Below are positions 9,329 through 17,656 of a stretch of 64,000 nucleotides of DNA, piece by piece. The notes beneath the pieces are model-generated. The model saw only the letters and a list, made by a program, of their open reading frames with translations. It had not been told where the DNA came from and made no database searches. This DNA is from Lentzea sp. NBRC 105346 (GTDB taxonomy: Bacteria > Actinomycetota > Actinomycetes > Mycobacteriales > Pseudonocardiaceae): assembly GCF_030269605.1 (NCBI RefSeq), contig NZ_BSTQ01000008.1, positions 139,601-203,600 of the forward strand. The letters are read 5' to 3'. The translations under genes were made by a program, and so were the position numbers. Every line of letters starts with the position of its first letter. The stretch's first letter is position 1.

Positions 9329-9723
9329 GGCAGACGCTCGAACGGTCGGCCCGCCCACCGCTGCGCCGCCGCCCCGCGGTCCACCTCGCCGTGTGGACCG
9401 CCCTGCTGCTCGCAAAGCTCCCGCCGCGCCGCATCGTCACCGTCTTGTCCGTGGTCCGGCGCGGCGCCGCTCCGGCGGGATATGACGACGCGTTGCTGGC
9501 GCGCAACGATGTCGTCGGCGTGAGCGTGCGGTGCGCCGGCCGGTACTGCTTGCCGCGTGCCATCGCGACGGCGTTGCTGTGCCGCATGCGCGGGGTCTGG
9601 CCGACGTGGCGGGTGGGCGTGCACACCGCGCCGTTCGCCGCCCACTCGTGGGTGGAGGCGGAGGGCCGGGCCGTGGACGAGCCCTACCCGGACGGTCACT
9701 TCAGCCCGATCCTGAGCGTCTAG
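9325..9723 (+). CDS. Lasso peptide leader protease (B2, transglutaminase-like)
   Basis: A 132-residue protein, normal for a stand-alone B2. The catalytic triad of the transglutaminase-like fold is visible: Cys75 in GRYCLPRAIATALL, His107 in APFAAHSWVE and Asp118 in AVDEPYPDGHFSPI. It removes the leader after residue 25 of the precursor so that the cyclase can use the new N-terminus. The start is taken as the GTG of the third repeat copy, overlapping the stop of mini-ORF 2. Longer in-frame starts run through the repeats in a non-native frame. No dedicated lasso transporter or isopeptidase follows; the next genes are convergent. Confidence 0.9.
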   Translation: MRQTLERSARPPLRRRPAVHLAVWTALLLAKLPPRRIVTVLSVVRRGAAPAGYDDALLARNDVVGVSVRCAGRYCLPRAIATALLCRMRGVWPTWRVGVHTAPFAAHSWVEAEGRAVDEPYPDGHFSPILSV

Positions 9724-10610
9724 GCGTAGACGGCCAGTGCGACCGTGGCGACCCAGAGGAGGCCGAGGAGCTGCAGGACGCGGTCGGAGCGGGCGACGTC
9801 GTCCGGGGCGCCCGCCTTGCCGCTGTCCACGTCGACCGCGTAGCGCAGCACGGCGATGACGAACGGGATCATCGACAGCGCCGCCCACGGACTGCCGGTG
9901 CGCTGGCCGAGCTCGAACGCCCACAGGCCGTACGTCATGTTCATGACGGCCGCGGAGGTGGCCCACACGAACCGCAGGTAGGTCTCGGAGTACTTGGTCA
10001 GCGACTGCCGGATCGCGGCGCCCGTCGCCTGGAACAGCTTGATCTCCGCGTACCGCTTGCCCGCCACGATGAACAGTGAGCCGAACGCGGTCACCAGCAG
10101 GAACCACTGCGACGGAGAGATGTCCGCGCCGAGACCGCCCGCGATGCACCGCAGCAGGAAGCCGGACGCCACCACGCACAACTCCAGTACCGGCTGGTGC
10201 TTCAGCCCGAAGCAGTAGCCGAGCTGCACCGCCAGGTAGACCAGCATGAGCACCAGCAGCTTCCACCCGGCCACCGCGCCGATGCCGAGTGCCGCCACCA
10301 TCAGCCCACCGGCCGTGGCGTACGCGAGTGGGACGGACACGACGCCCGCGGCGATCGGCCGGTCGCGTTTCTTCGGGTGCGCGCGGTCGGCCTCGACGTC
10401 CTTGGCGTCGTTGACCAGGTACACCGCCGAGGCCGCGCAGCAGAACGCGGCGAACGCCAGTCCCGCGGACCGGAGCACCACGGCCTCGGCGATCCGGGTC
10501 GACGCGAACGGGGTCGCGAGCACCAGCACGTTCTTCGTCCACTGGTGCGGCCGCGCGGTGCGGATCAGTCCACGAAGGACGGACGGAGGTGGTGCGGTCG
10601 CAACGGTCAT
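9720..10610 (-). CDS. ubiA: Decaprenyl-phosphate phosphoribosyltransferase (UbiA family)
   Basis: A 296-residue membrane prenyltransferase-fold protein with about eight to nine helices. The first aspartate-rich motif is YLVNDAKDVEADRAHPKKRDRP and a second polar loop is near SLFIVAGKRYAEIK. It resembles mycobacterial Rv3806c, which transfers 5-phosphoribose to decaprenyl phosphate, the first step to the arabinose donor DPA for cell-wall arabinan. The start ATG overlaps the stop of the PAP2 gene (ATGA). It is third in a three-gene operon with an Emb-type arabinosyltransferase and converges on lasso B2 with a 4-base overlap. Confidence 0.88.
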   Translation of the reverse strand: MTVATAPPPSVLRGLIRTARPHQWTKNVLVLATPFASTRIAEAVVLRSAGLAFAAFCCAASAVYLVNDAKDVEADRAHPKKRDRPIAAGVVSVPLAYATAGGLMVAALGIGAVAGWKLLVLMLVYLAVQLGYCFGLKHQPVLELCVVASGFLLRCIAGGLGADISPSQWFLLVTAFGSLFIVAGKRYAEIKLFQATGAAIRQSLTKYSETYLRFVWATSAAVMNMTYGLWAFELGQRTGSPWAALSMIPFVIAVLRYAVDVDSGKAGAPDDVARSDRVLQLLGLLWVATVALAVYA

Positions 10611-11113
10611 TCGTGCTCTCCGAACACCAGGCGGCGCACGCCGCGGGCGATGACGGCGCCGAGGACGGCACCGGCGAGGACGTCGGTCGGGTAGTGCACG
10701 CCCAGCACGAGCCGGCTGAGCACCATGGGCGGTACGAGCATCGGTACCAGCGGACGGTTGGTGAGCGCGCCGTACGCGACCGCCGCCGTGGTGGTCGAGG
10801 TCGCGTGGGAGGACGGGAAGCTCAGCGCGCTCGGCGTGCCGGCCAGCACCCGCACGTCCGGGTGGTGCGGGCGTCTGCGGCGCACCACGCGTTTCACCAC
10901 GACGGACGCCGCGTGCGCCGCGAAGACCGACGTCGCCGCGACCGTCCACTCCGGACGGCGCTGGCGGTCGAGTGCGGCACCGGCGATGCCGAGCACGAGC
11001 CAGCCCGCGCTGTGTTCGCCGAAGAAGGACAGGGCCCGTGCGGCCCGCACGACGGCCGGTGTCGCGAGGGCTGTCTGCACCGCGACGAGTGCCGCTGCTT
11101 CCCGGTCGCTCAT
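10607..11113 (-). CDS. PAP2-superfamily phosphatase (decaprenylphosphoryl-phosphoribose phosphatase-like)
   Basis: 168 residues with the three acid-phosphatase motifs: KRVVRRRRP (KxxxxxxRP), FPSSHAT (PSGH variant) and SRLVLGVHYPTDVLAG (SRxxxxxHxxxD). Position and size match the Rv3807c neighbour of UbiA in mycobacteria, proposed to remove the 5-phosphate from decaprenylphosphoryl phosphoribose. Four-base ATGA overlaps on both sides tie it to the flanking genes as one operon. Confidence 0.87.
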   Translation of the reverse strand: MSDREAAALVAVQTALATPAVVRAARALSFFGEHSAGWLVLGIAGAALDRQRRPEWTVAATSVFAAHAASVVVKRVVRRRRPHHPDVRVLAGTPSALSFPSSHATSTTTAAVAYGALTNRPLVPMLVPPMVLSRLVLGVHYPTDVLAGAVLGAVIARGVRRLVFGEHE

Positions 11114-13833
11114 CGCATGGCCTCCCAGCCGAACAACGTCGTGCTGCCGCGGCTGATCGAGTAGTCGACGGCGTACCGGGGCGTCGTCCGGTACACCTGG
11201 ATCGGGTAGGCGCCGGGCTGGTCGCGCAGCCGGGCGGGCAGTGCGGTGATCTCGTGCGACGTCAGCACATCGCCGAACAGCGCGCCGCGCACGGGCGCCC
11301 ACGTCGCGTCGCTGACGCCGAGCAGCGGCGTGTCACCCCATTGCACGGCATAGGTGACCGGCTCGATCACGCCGTCGCGCACGGCCGGCTGCCGTTGGCA
11401 CGGGAACAGGAACGCGTGCTGCCACGCCACCGCCACCGCCGCGTCGCGCGGCAGGAAGTCCCGCAGCCGCAGGTATCTCTGTGCCGCCGGAGGGGACGCG
11501 TCACCGGTGAGCCGCACGGCCGTGGCGTCCGCCGGAGCCGGTGGCAGCACGAGGGTTCGCCGCACGACGCTGTCGGCGTCATCGGTGAGCCTGCCGCTGC
11601 CGACGACCCGCCCGGACCCGGTGGCGTACTCGTAGGTGACCGAGGGCCTGCCGGACACGACGGTCGCGATCGGGGTGTCGCGCAGCACGAACCAGCCGTC
11701 CCGCAACGGGGACAGCGTCCCGTCGGGCACGAGCACCTCGACGCCGTCGGCGGCGGCACAACGCCGGGCCAGCGGGTCCTGCACCGACGCGGCCCACGGC
11801 GACCACGTGTCGAGCGTGCGCACGGTCGCGATCGCGAAACCGCCCACCAGGTAGGCGATGTTGACGCCGAAGAACAGCACGATCACGACGGGCAACGCGA
11901 TCAGCGAGTCCTTGCGGCGCCGGTACAGCACGTACGCCACGATTCCGATCAGCAGCAGCCACCAGTACGGCTTGTCGAGCTTGAGGAGCCAGAGGTGCGG
12001 CGGCTGGGCGACCTGCGGCAGCCCGAGGTGCCACGAGTACGGCCACCGGTTGGCGCCGTGCGCCGCGAGCCCGAGCATCGCGATCACGCTCAGCACCCCG
12101 CCGGTCAGCACCGCCGCGGGCACGCGCGGCGCCAGCGACCGCGCCAGCGGGACCACCGACAGCAGCATCAGGGCGAGGAACACCGAGCCGATCCCGGCGA
12201 GGCTGCCGAAGTGGTGCGTCCACTTGCTCGGCGTGAACCACAGCAGGAAGAACGCGAACAGCGTGGACCAGCCGGCCAGCGCGAGCCGTGGCGGCACCGC
12301 GATGCGGCGGGCCCGCAACGCGGTGAACAGCACGACGAACCAGACCATCGCGGCCACGCACACCAGCACCGGCGCGCGTTTGGCGTAGTTCGCCATCGCG
12401 TCGTTCTGGTTCAGCAGGAACATCCACCGGGCGAACTCCGTGTACCAGGACTCCGAGCCGGCGAGCTTCTTGAAGATCTCCTGTGCGTGCAGGAAGTCCC
12501 GCAGGCTGCCGTCGGCGAACGCGAGCAGCATGGCGACGGCGCCGGGCGACAGCACGGCGAGCACGCGGGCCACGACGGTGCGCCATCCGGCGTCACGGGA
12601 CAGCAGCCGCCACGCGAACGGAAGCCCGGCGAGCAACGGCGCGAGCGTCGTGAAACCCGTGGGGTGCGCGAAGAACCCGATGCCCGCGATGCCCACCGCG
12701 AGACCGAGGAACGTCAGCCGCTGCCGTTCGACCGCCGCCGTGACGGCCAGCAACGTCAGCAGGCCGCACATCGTCACGACGCCTTCGGGACGCACGCCCA
12801 TGTCGAGCGGCAGCCACCACGCGAGGAACGCCGCGCCGAGCGCGATCCCGGCGAACCGGCGGCGCGTCACGTACCGCCGGGCGGCGAACCACGTCACCAG
12901 GCCGAAGAGCAGCGCGGGGATCCGTAACACGACCGGCGCGAACCCGAAGACCTGCCACTTGGCGAGGAAGTAGTAGAACCAGGAGAACGGCGTGAAGCCC
13001 TGGTTGAGGATCTGGTAGTAGTTGCCGACATACCCCTCGAACGGCACGTTCTTCGCCATCGCGCTGTAGTAGCCGTCGTCGTCGGACATCGGGGCCAGGA
13101 ACACCCACAGCAGCATGATCGCGGGCACGACGAGGTCGGCCGGGCCGAGCCGTTGCCGGAGCGAGACGCGGGGCCGTTCCAGCAGCACCAGGCAGCCGAA
13201 CGCGGTGACCGCCGCCAGCGCGAGCAGCACCATCAGCACGATCTTGAGCGGTGACGGCGAGGTGTCGAACTGGTCGTCGACCCGGATCCGCACGGACAGG
13301 TCCGGGTTGGCGAGGCTCGTCAGCGACGTCGCGAGCACGTGCACGTCCGGCAGTGCGCCGCGGCCCACCTCGGTGCCGTTGCGCAGCACCGACAGTCCAT
13401 TGTGGTCGCCACGCAGCCGGTACACGCAGTCACCGGGCGGGATCGGCTCGTCCAGGATCCCGTTGATGGTCAACCGGTCGCCCTGCGCGCGCACGACGAG
13501 ACCGCGTTGCGTGGCGTCCGGAGCGCCGGAGTCGATCGTCGCGAACACGATGCCACCGGCCGCCTGCGCGGCACGCGCGGTGCCGCAGCCGAACTCCGCC
13601 TCCATCCCGAGTGGCCGGTAGGCGCTCAGCGCGAGCATGGTCGACCGTGGTGCGGACGCGTTGGCGGGCCAGCTGACCGTCGGGTCGTTGACCGTCACCG
13701 GCGCCAGCGGCAGCAGTGCGGAGAGCAGCAGCGTGAGTGCTCCGGCCACGGTCGCGACGGTGAGCAGCCGTGGTCGGGCCGGTGCGGGGGTCGCCGCGGC
13801 AACGACAGGGGGGATCGCTTGAGTTGTGGTCAC
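11110..13833 (-). CDS. Emb-type membrane arabinosyltransferase (short form)
   Basis: A 907-residue GT-C protein. An N-terminal helix (about residues 26-48) is followed by a periplasmic domain to about residue 205, a polytopic core, and a C-terminal periplasmic domain (about 620-907) ending in VDYSISRGSTTLFGWEAMR. The GT-C catalytic loop reads APMSDDDGYYSAMAKNV, equivalent to the Emb GDDGYI region. Mycobacterial EmbA/B/C are about 1,060-1,100 residues, so this is a compact version with a shorter C-terminal carbohydrate-binding part. It starts with GTG and is the first gene of the operon with PAP2 and UbiA, consistent with arabinan synthesis using DPA. Confidence 0.87.
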   Translation of the reverse strand: MTTTQAIPPVVAAATPAPARPRLLTVATVAGALTLLLSALLPLAPVTVNDPTVSWPANASAPRSTMLALSAYRPLGMEAEFGCGTARAAQAAGGIVFATIDSGAPDATQRGLVVRAQGDRLTINGILDEPIPPGDCVYRLRGDHNGLSVLRNGTEVGRGALPDVHVLATSLTSLANPDLSVRIRVDDQFDTSPSPLKIVLMVLLALAAVTAFGCLVLLERPRVSLRQRLGPADLVVPAIMLLWVFLAPMSDDDGYYSAMAKNVPFEGYVGNYYQILNQGFTPFSWFYYFLAKWQVFGFAPVVLRIPALLFGLVTWFAARRYVTRRRFAGIALGAAFLAWWLPLDMGVRPEGVVTMCGLLTLLAVTAAVERQRLTFLGLAVGIAGIGFFAHPTGFTTLAPLLAGLPFAWRLLSRDAGWRTVVARVLAVLSPGAVAMLLAFADGSLRDFLHAQEIFKKLAGSESWYTEFARWMFLLNQNDAMANYAKRAPVLVCVAAMVWFVVLFTALRARRIAVPPRLALAGWSTLFAFFLLWFTPSKWTHHFGSLAGIGSVFLALMLLSVVPLARSLAPRVPAAVLTGGVLSVIAMLGLAAHGANRWPYSWHLGLPQVAQPPHLWLLKLDKPYWWLLLIGIVAYVLYRRRKDSLIALPVVIVLFFGVNIAYLVGGFAIATVRTLDTWSPWAASVQDPLARRCAAADGVEVLVPDGTLSPLRDGWFVLRDTPIATVVSGRPSVTYEYATGSGRVVGSGRLTDDADSVVRRTLVLPPAPADATAVRLTGDASPPAAQRYLRLRDFLPRDAAVAVAWQHAFLFPCQRQPAVRDGVIEPVTYAVQWGDTPLLGVSDATWAPVRGALFGDVLTSHEITALPARLRDQPGAYPIQVYRTTPRYAVDYSISRGSTTLFGWEAMR

Positions 13834-13988
13834 GCGCCGGGTGTCCTCGGGGTGGCAGGGTTGCGAGGCGTTGAAGCTAATGAGCCCCCGTTACGCCCGC
13901 GCCCGCATTTGCTACGTCTTCGTTGCCAACCCCGGAATGCGGTTACGAGCAGGAAAAACGCGCAGGCCCGGCGGATATCGTGCCGCCC

Positions 13989-15140
13989 ATGTTCCGTGCG
14001 CTCGGCTTCGTCGGTGTGTGCATCGTCCTGTCCGGACTGCTCGTCAACGCACACCTGGCCGTCGTCGCGCGCGCCGTCTCACCGGCCGAGTACGCGGACT
14101 TCGGGGCGTTCTGGTCGATCGCCCTGCTCGTCGGTTTCGGTGCTTTCCTGCCGGTGGAACAGGAGCTGGCCCGGCTCGGGCCGGGGAAGGCGTTGCGGTC
14201 GGCGGCGGTTGTCGCGCTCGCGGTGGCCGCGGCCGAGGCACTGCCGGCGCTGGCCGTGTCACCGGTGCTGGTCGTGTTGTGCTTCGTGTCAGCGGGGCAG
14301 TTCCTCGTGCGCGGCGCGCTGATCGGCAGCGGGCGGCTGAGGTGGCACGGCACGCTGCTGGTCGCCGACACGGCGTTGCGCGTCGTGTTCGCGCTGGTCG
14401 TGGCTTCGCTGGGCGCAACGACGAGCGTGCCGTTCGAGTGGACCCTGGTCGCGGCGATCGCGCTCGCCCATTTGCCACTACTTCCCGGAATCCTGCGGCG
14501 CGGTGGCGCCGAGGTTCCGCCGCGGGCGTTCGGCAAGGCCGTGGCGCCACTGCTGGTGGGTTCGGTCTGTGCACAGCTGCTGCTCAACGGCATTCCCGCG
14601 CTCACCGCGGCGATCGCGACCGACCGCGCCGAAGCGGGTGTGTTCCTGGCGGCGTTCCTGCTCGCGCGCGTGCCGTTGTTCGTGGCCGTGCCGCTGCAGA
14701 CGGCGCTGCTGCCCGCCTTGAAAGGCAACGAGGTCACGGCCGTCGTGCGCTGCGCGGTCGCGCTGGCGGCGGCGGCCGTCCTGGGAGTGGTTGCCGCGGT
14801 CACCGTCGGGCCGTGGCTCGTCCGGCTGGTCTTCGGGCCCGGTTATGTCGTGTCCACTGTGGACATGGCTCTCATGGTGCTCGGTGTCGTCGCCCACCTC
14901 GGCCTGATCGTCACGACCCAGGCGCTGGTGGCGCGCGCGTTGCACAACCGCGTCGCGTGGTGCTGGCTCGCGGGCGTGGCCACCGCGCTCGTCGCGTTCG
15001 CGGCCGTTCCGGATCTGTTGCTGCGCGCGGAGATCGCGTTCCTCACCGGTTCGCTGGCGGGCTGGCTCGCCGGCGTCCGGTTGCTCATCACCCCACGACA
15101 GGAGAGCGAACTGTGCTCGACGACCTCGTCATCGCCCTGA
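13989..15140 (+). CDS. Oligosaccharide flippase family membrane protein
   Basis: 383 residues, roughly ten to twelve hydrophobic segments, started at the ATG giving MFRALGFVGVCIVLSGLL. The pattern (VSPAEYADFGAFWSIALLVGFG in the first loop, an amphipathic Gly/Ala-rich core) fits the MATE/MOP polysaccharide-export flippases. It overlaps the following glycosyltransferase gene by 28 bases. The pair probably exports and builds a lipid-linked glycan or glycolipid. Some C-terminal residues are simply read-through into the next gene. Confidence 0.75.
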   Translation: MFRALGFVGVCIVLSGLLVNAHLAVVARAVSPAEYADFGAFWSIALLVGFGAFLPVEQELARLGPGKALRSAAVVALAVAAAEALPALAVSPVLVVLCFVSAGQFLVRGALIGSGRLRWHGTLLVADTALRVVFALVVASLGATTSVPFEWTLVAAIALAHLPLLPGILRRGGAEVPPRAFGKAVAPLLVGSVCAQLLLNGIPALTAAIATDRAEAGVFLAAFLLARVPLFVAVPLQTALLPALKGNEVTAVVRCAVALAAAAVLGVVAAVTVGPWLVRLVFGPGYVVSTVDMALMVLGVVAHLGLIVTTQALVARALHNRVAWCWLAGVATALVAFAAVPDLLLRAEIAFLTGSLAGWLAGVRLLITPRQESELCSTTSSSP

Positions 15141-16231
15141 CCTACTACACGCCGTACGTGTCGGGGCTGACCAACTTCGCGCGCGACGTCGCGGAGGGAC
15201 TCGCCGCGCGCGGCAAGCGCGTCCGCGTGGTCACCACGAGGCATGACCCGTCGCTGCCGCACGACGAGACGATCAACGGCGTGCGGGTCAGCCGGGCGCC
15301 GGTGCTCGCGAGGCTGGGCAAGGGCGTGATCAGCCCGGCCTTCCCGGCGCTGGTCCGAGAGGCGTCGGCGAACGCGCGCGTGCTGAACCTCCACCTGCCG
15401 ATGCTCGAGGCCGGTCTGGTCGCGGGCCTGGCGAAGTGCCCGATCGTCGTGACCTACCACTGCGACGTCAGCCTGCCGCCGGGACTGGTGAACGACGTGC
15501 AGCGCCGGGCGATCGACGCGTCGAGCCGCGCGGCCATGCGCCGCGCGGACGTGGTCGCGGTGACCAGCGAGGACTACGCCAACCACAGCCGGCTGTGGTC
15601 GTCGATCGCGCCGCGCGTGGCGACCGTGCCGCCGCCCTGCCGTCCGGTGCCCGCCGGCGCGCCCCGGTTCCGTGACGGCGACGGGCTGCACGTCGGTTTC
15701 CTCGGCCGCATCGTCGAGGAGAAGGGCGTCGAGCATCTGGTCGACGGTTTCCGCGCGCTGGGCGACCCGGACGCGCGGCTGCTCATCGGCGGCGACTTCG
15801 GTGCCGTCGCGGGCGGCAGCGTGATCGACCGGGTGCGACAGCACGTCGACGGCGACCCGCGGATCAAGCTGCTCGGGTTCGTGCCCGACGACGACCTCGG
15901 CGACTTCTACGCGTCGCTCGACGTGTTCGCGCTGCCGTCGGTGAACGCGTTCGAGGCGTTCGGCATCGTCCAGGTGGTCGCGATGCTCGCCGGGGTCCCG
16001 GTGCTGGCCAGCGACCTGCCCGGCGTGCGGATCCCGGTGCGGGAGACGGGGTTCGGCAGGCTCGTGCGGCCCGGTGACGCCGCGGGCATCGCGTCGGCGC
16101 TGCGGGAACTGCGGGACCACCCGCCCGCGGACACCGGCCTGGCGGCCGCCAAGTTCAGTGTCCCGGCCGTCCTCGACGCCTACGAGGCCCTGTTCACGGC
16201 AAGGTCGGCAGCGGGCACGGCCGTTCGCTGA
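15113..16231 (+). CDS. GT4-family glycosyltransferase
   Basis: 372 residues with two Rossmann-like domains (GT-B). The start is a GTG preceded by AGGAGAG seven bases upstream, inside the flippase 3' end. The N-terminal acceptor domain shows YYTPYVSGLTNFARDVA. The C-terminal donor domain has GFLGRIVEEKGVEHLV and the EX7E-type segment NAFEAFGIVQVVAMLAGVPV, as in retaining GT4 mannosyl/glucosyltransferases. It is coupled to the flippase upstream. Donor and acceptor are not predictable. Confidence 0.9.
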   Translation: MLDDLVIALTYYTPYVSGLTNFARDVAEGLAARGKRVRVVTTRHDPSLPHDETINGVRVSRAPVLARLGKGVISPAFPALVREASANARVLNLHLPMLEAGLVAGLAKCPIVVTYHCDVSLPPGLVNDVQRRAIDASSRAAMRRADVVAVTSEDYANHSRLWSSIAPRVATVPPPCRPVPAGAPRFRDGDGLHVGFLGRIVEEKGVEHLVDGFRALGDPDARLLIGGDFGAVAGGSVIDRVRQHVDGDPRIKLLGFVPDDDLGDFYASLDVFALPSVNAFEAFGIVQVVAMLAGVPVLASDLPGVRIPVRETGFGRLVRPGDAAGIASALRELRDHPPADTGLAAAKFSVPAVLDAYEALFTARSAAGTAVR

Positions 16232-16325
16232 TCTTGGGCAGCGTCGGCGCGACGGAATGGCTGACCGGCACGGGCTCGTCCTGAGGTTCGACACCGCAGG
16301 CGGTCAGCACCAGCACCAGGATCAT
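16194..16325 (-). CDS. Very small lipoprotein coupled to a two-component system
   Basis: 43 codons whose ATG overlaps the stop of the histidine kinase (ATGA). The first ten residues, MILVLVLTAC, form a minimal hydrophobic signal ending in a lipobox (LTAC), which would leave a lipidated Cys and a 33-residue Pro/Glu-rich tail with one further Cys. The signal has no N-terminal positive charge, unusual for Sec export. Its 3' end overlaps the convergent glycosyltransferase by 38 bases. No family is recognised; a signalling accessory role is inference from the coupling. Confidence 0.55.
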   Translation of the reverse strand: MILVLVLTACGVEPQDEPVPVSHSVAPTLPKISERPCPLPTLP

Positions 16326-17656
16326 CCAGCGCACGGCAGCTCCACCACGAACTGAGCGCCGATCGGGCACCGGTCCTGCACCCACACGCGGCCGCCGTGC
16401 CGTTTGACGTGCTCGGACACCAGCGCGAGACCGAGCCCGCTGCCCGAGTCGCCGCCACGGGTGCCGCGCGCGAACCGCTCGAAGATGCGTTCGCGCAGCT
16501 CGGGCGGCACGCCGGGGCCCGCGTCGTCGACCTCCAGGCGCACGCAGTCCGCCGCGCGGGTGACGGCGAGGCGGACCGGGCCGCCCGCATGGCGTTCGGC
16601 ATTGTCGAGCAGGTTTGTCAGCACGCGGTCCAAGCGGCGGCGGTCGGCCAGCACGACGACCGGCGATTCGGCGACCTCGATCGGGACCTCGGCCAGCTGC
16701 GGGCGGGTCGCGACCACGTTGCGCACCAACGCGCCCAGGTCGACCTCCTCACACAGCCGCTCGTCGGTCTGGTCGTCGCGCGAGATCTCCAGCAGGTCCA
16801 CGACCATGCGGGCGAATCTGTCCACTTCGGACGTCAGCAGCGTGAGCGCCTGCCCGGCCGGGCCCGGCAGGAGCGACAGCCTGCGACGCAACACCTCGCC
16901 CGCGTTCACCATCGTCGTCAAGGGCGAGCGCAGCTCGTGCGACACGTCGCTGGCGAACCGCGAGTCGCGCAGCACGCGTTGCTCCAGCTCGGCGACGGTC
17001 GAGTTGAACTTCTCCGCCAGCGCCTTGAGATCCGGGTCGCCCTGCGCGGGCAGCCGGGCCTGCAGGTCGCCGGACGCGATGCGGCGGGCCGCGGCGTTGA
17101 GTTCGCTCAACGGCCGCAGTGCGCGCTTGCTCGCCCACGACCCCATCAGCGCGCCGAGTACCGCGCTCGCGATCGTCCCGGTGATCAGCAGGCCGCTGAT
17201 GTACTGGAACGTGCGATCCAGTTGCTCCAACGGGAACAGCTCGACGTACACCGCGTTGGCGACCGGCATCGTCACCGCGATCATCGGCAGGTCGTTCACG
17301 ATGATCCGCTGCCGCGCAGATACGCCGCGCCGGCCCATGTCCAGCAGGGAGTCCGGCAGCGCGCCCGCGTCCACCGGCCGTCCCGCGGTGAGCAGTTTTC
17401 CCGGTCGCAGCACGAGAATGCTCGAGTCCGGGCCCGTGGTGAGGCCGGTGAGCAGCTCGTCGAGACCACCGGAGTCGAGCGACTTCTCCACCAGCCGCAC
17501 GTTCACCTCGGCCTGCCGCACCGCGCTGCCTTCGCGTTGGCGCAACATGTATCCGGACGCGAGGTTCCACGTCGCGATCGCGAGGACGCTGGTCACCAGC
17601 AGCGTGCCGAACCCGAGGATCAGCGCGACCCGCCAGTGCAGCGACAGCCTCCTCAC
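16322..17656 (-). CDS. OmpR-partner sensor histidine kinase
   Basis: 444 residues when started at the GTG overlapping the response regulator stop (GTGA). Transmembrane helix 1 spans about 10-30, followed by an extracytoplasmic sensor of about 130 residues, helix 2 near 160-182, a HAMP linker with PLSELNAAARRIASGDLQAR, HisKA with DVSHELRSPLTTMVNAGE (phospho-acceptor His) and HATPase with NLLDNAERHA, DAGPGVP and GSGLGLALVSEHV. All boxes are intact. It is the middle gene of RR-HK-lipoprotein. Confidence 0.94.
   Translation of the reverse strand: MRRLSLHWRVALILGFGTLLVTSVLAIATWNLASGYMLRQREGSAVRQAEVNVRLVEKSLDSGGLDELLTGLTTGPDSSILVLRPGKLLTAGRPVDAGALPDSLLDMGRRGVSARQRIIVNDLPMIAVTMPVANAVYVELFPLEQLDRTFQYISGLLITGTIASAVLGALMGSWASKRALRPLSELNAAARRIASGDLQARLPAQGDPDLKALAEKFNSTVAELEQRVLRDSRFASDVSHELRSPLTTMVNAGEVLRRRLSLLPGPAGQALTLLTSEVDRFARMVVDLLEISRDDQTDERLCEEVDLGALVRNVVATRPQLAEVPIEVAESPVVVLADRRRLDRVLTNLLDNAERHAGGPVRLAVTRAADCVRLEVDDAGPGVPPELRERIFERFARGTRGGDSGSGLGLALVSEHVKRHGGRVWVQDRCPIGAQFVVELPCAG

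Larger units (their letters stand above)
9135..9419 (+). repeat. Tandem triplication of the B1/B2 junction
   Basis: There are three head-to-tail copies of about 86, 104 and 95 bp, starting at 9135, 9221 and 9325. Each begins GTGAGGCAG immediately after a TGGTGGTGTC motif that ends the preceding reading frame. Copies 2 and 3 are almost identical; copy 1 is diverged. Repeated unequal exchange at the TGGTGGTGTCGTGAGGCAG junction explains the structure. Collapse or expansion during assembly should be excluded with long reads. Confidence 0.85.

Noticed and set aside
13834-13988. Possible small coding frame (MSPRYARARICYVFVANPG) between the Emb-like and flippase genes.
   Set aside because: It has no ribosome site, runs into alternative-frame shadow of the flippase and shows no recognisable features.
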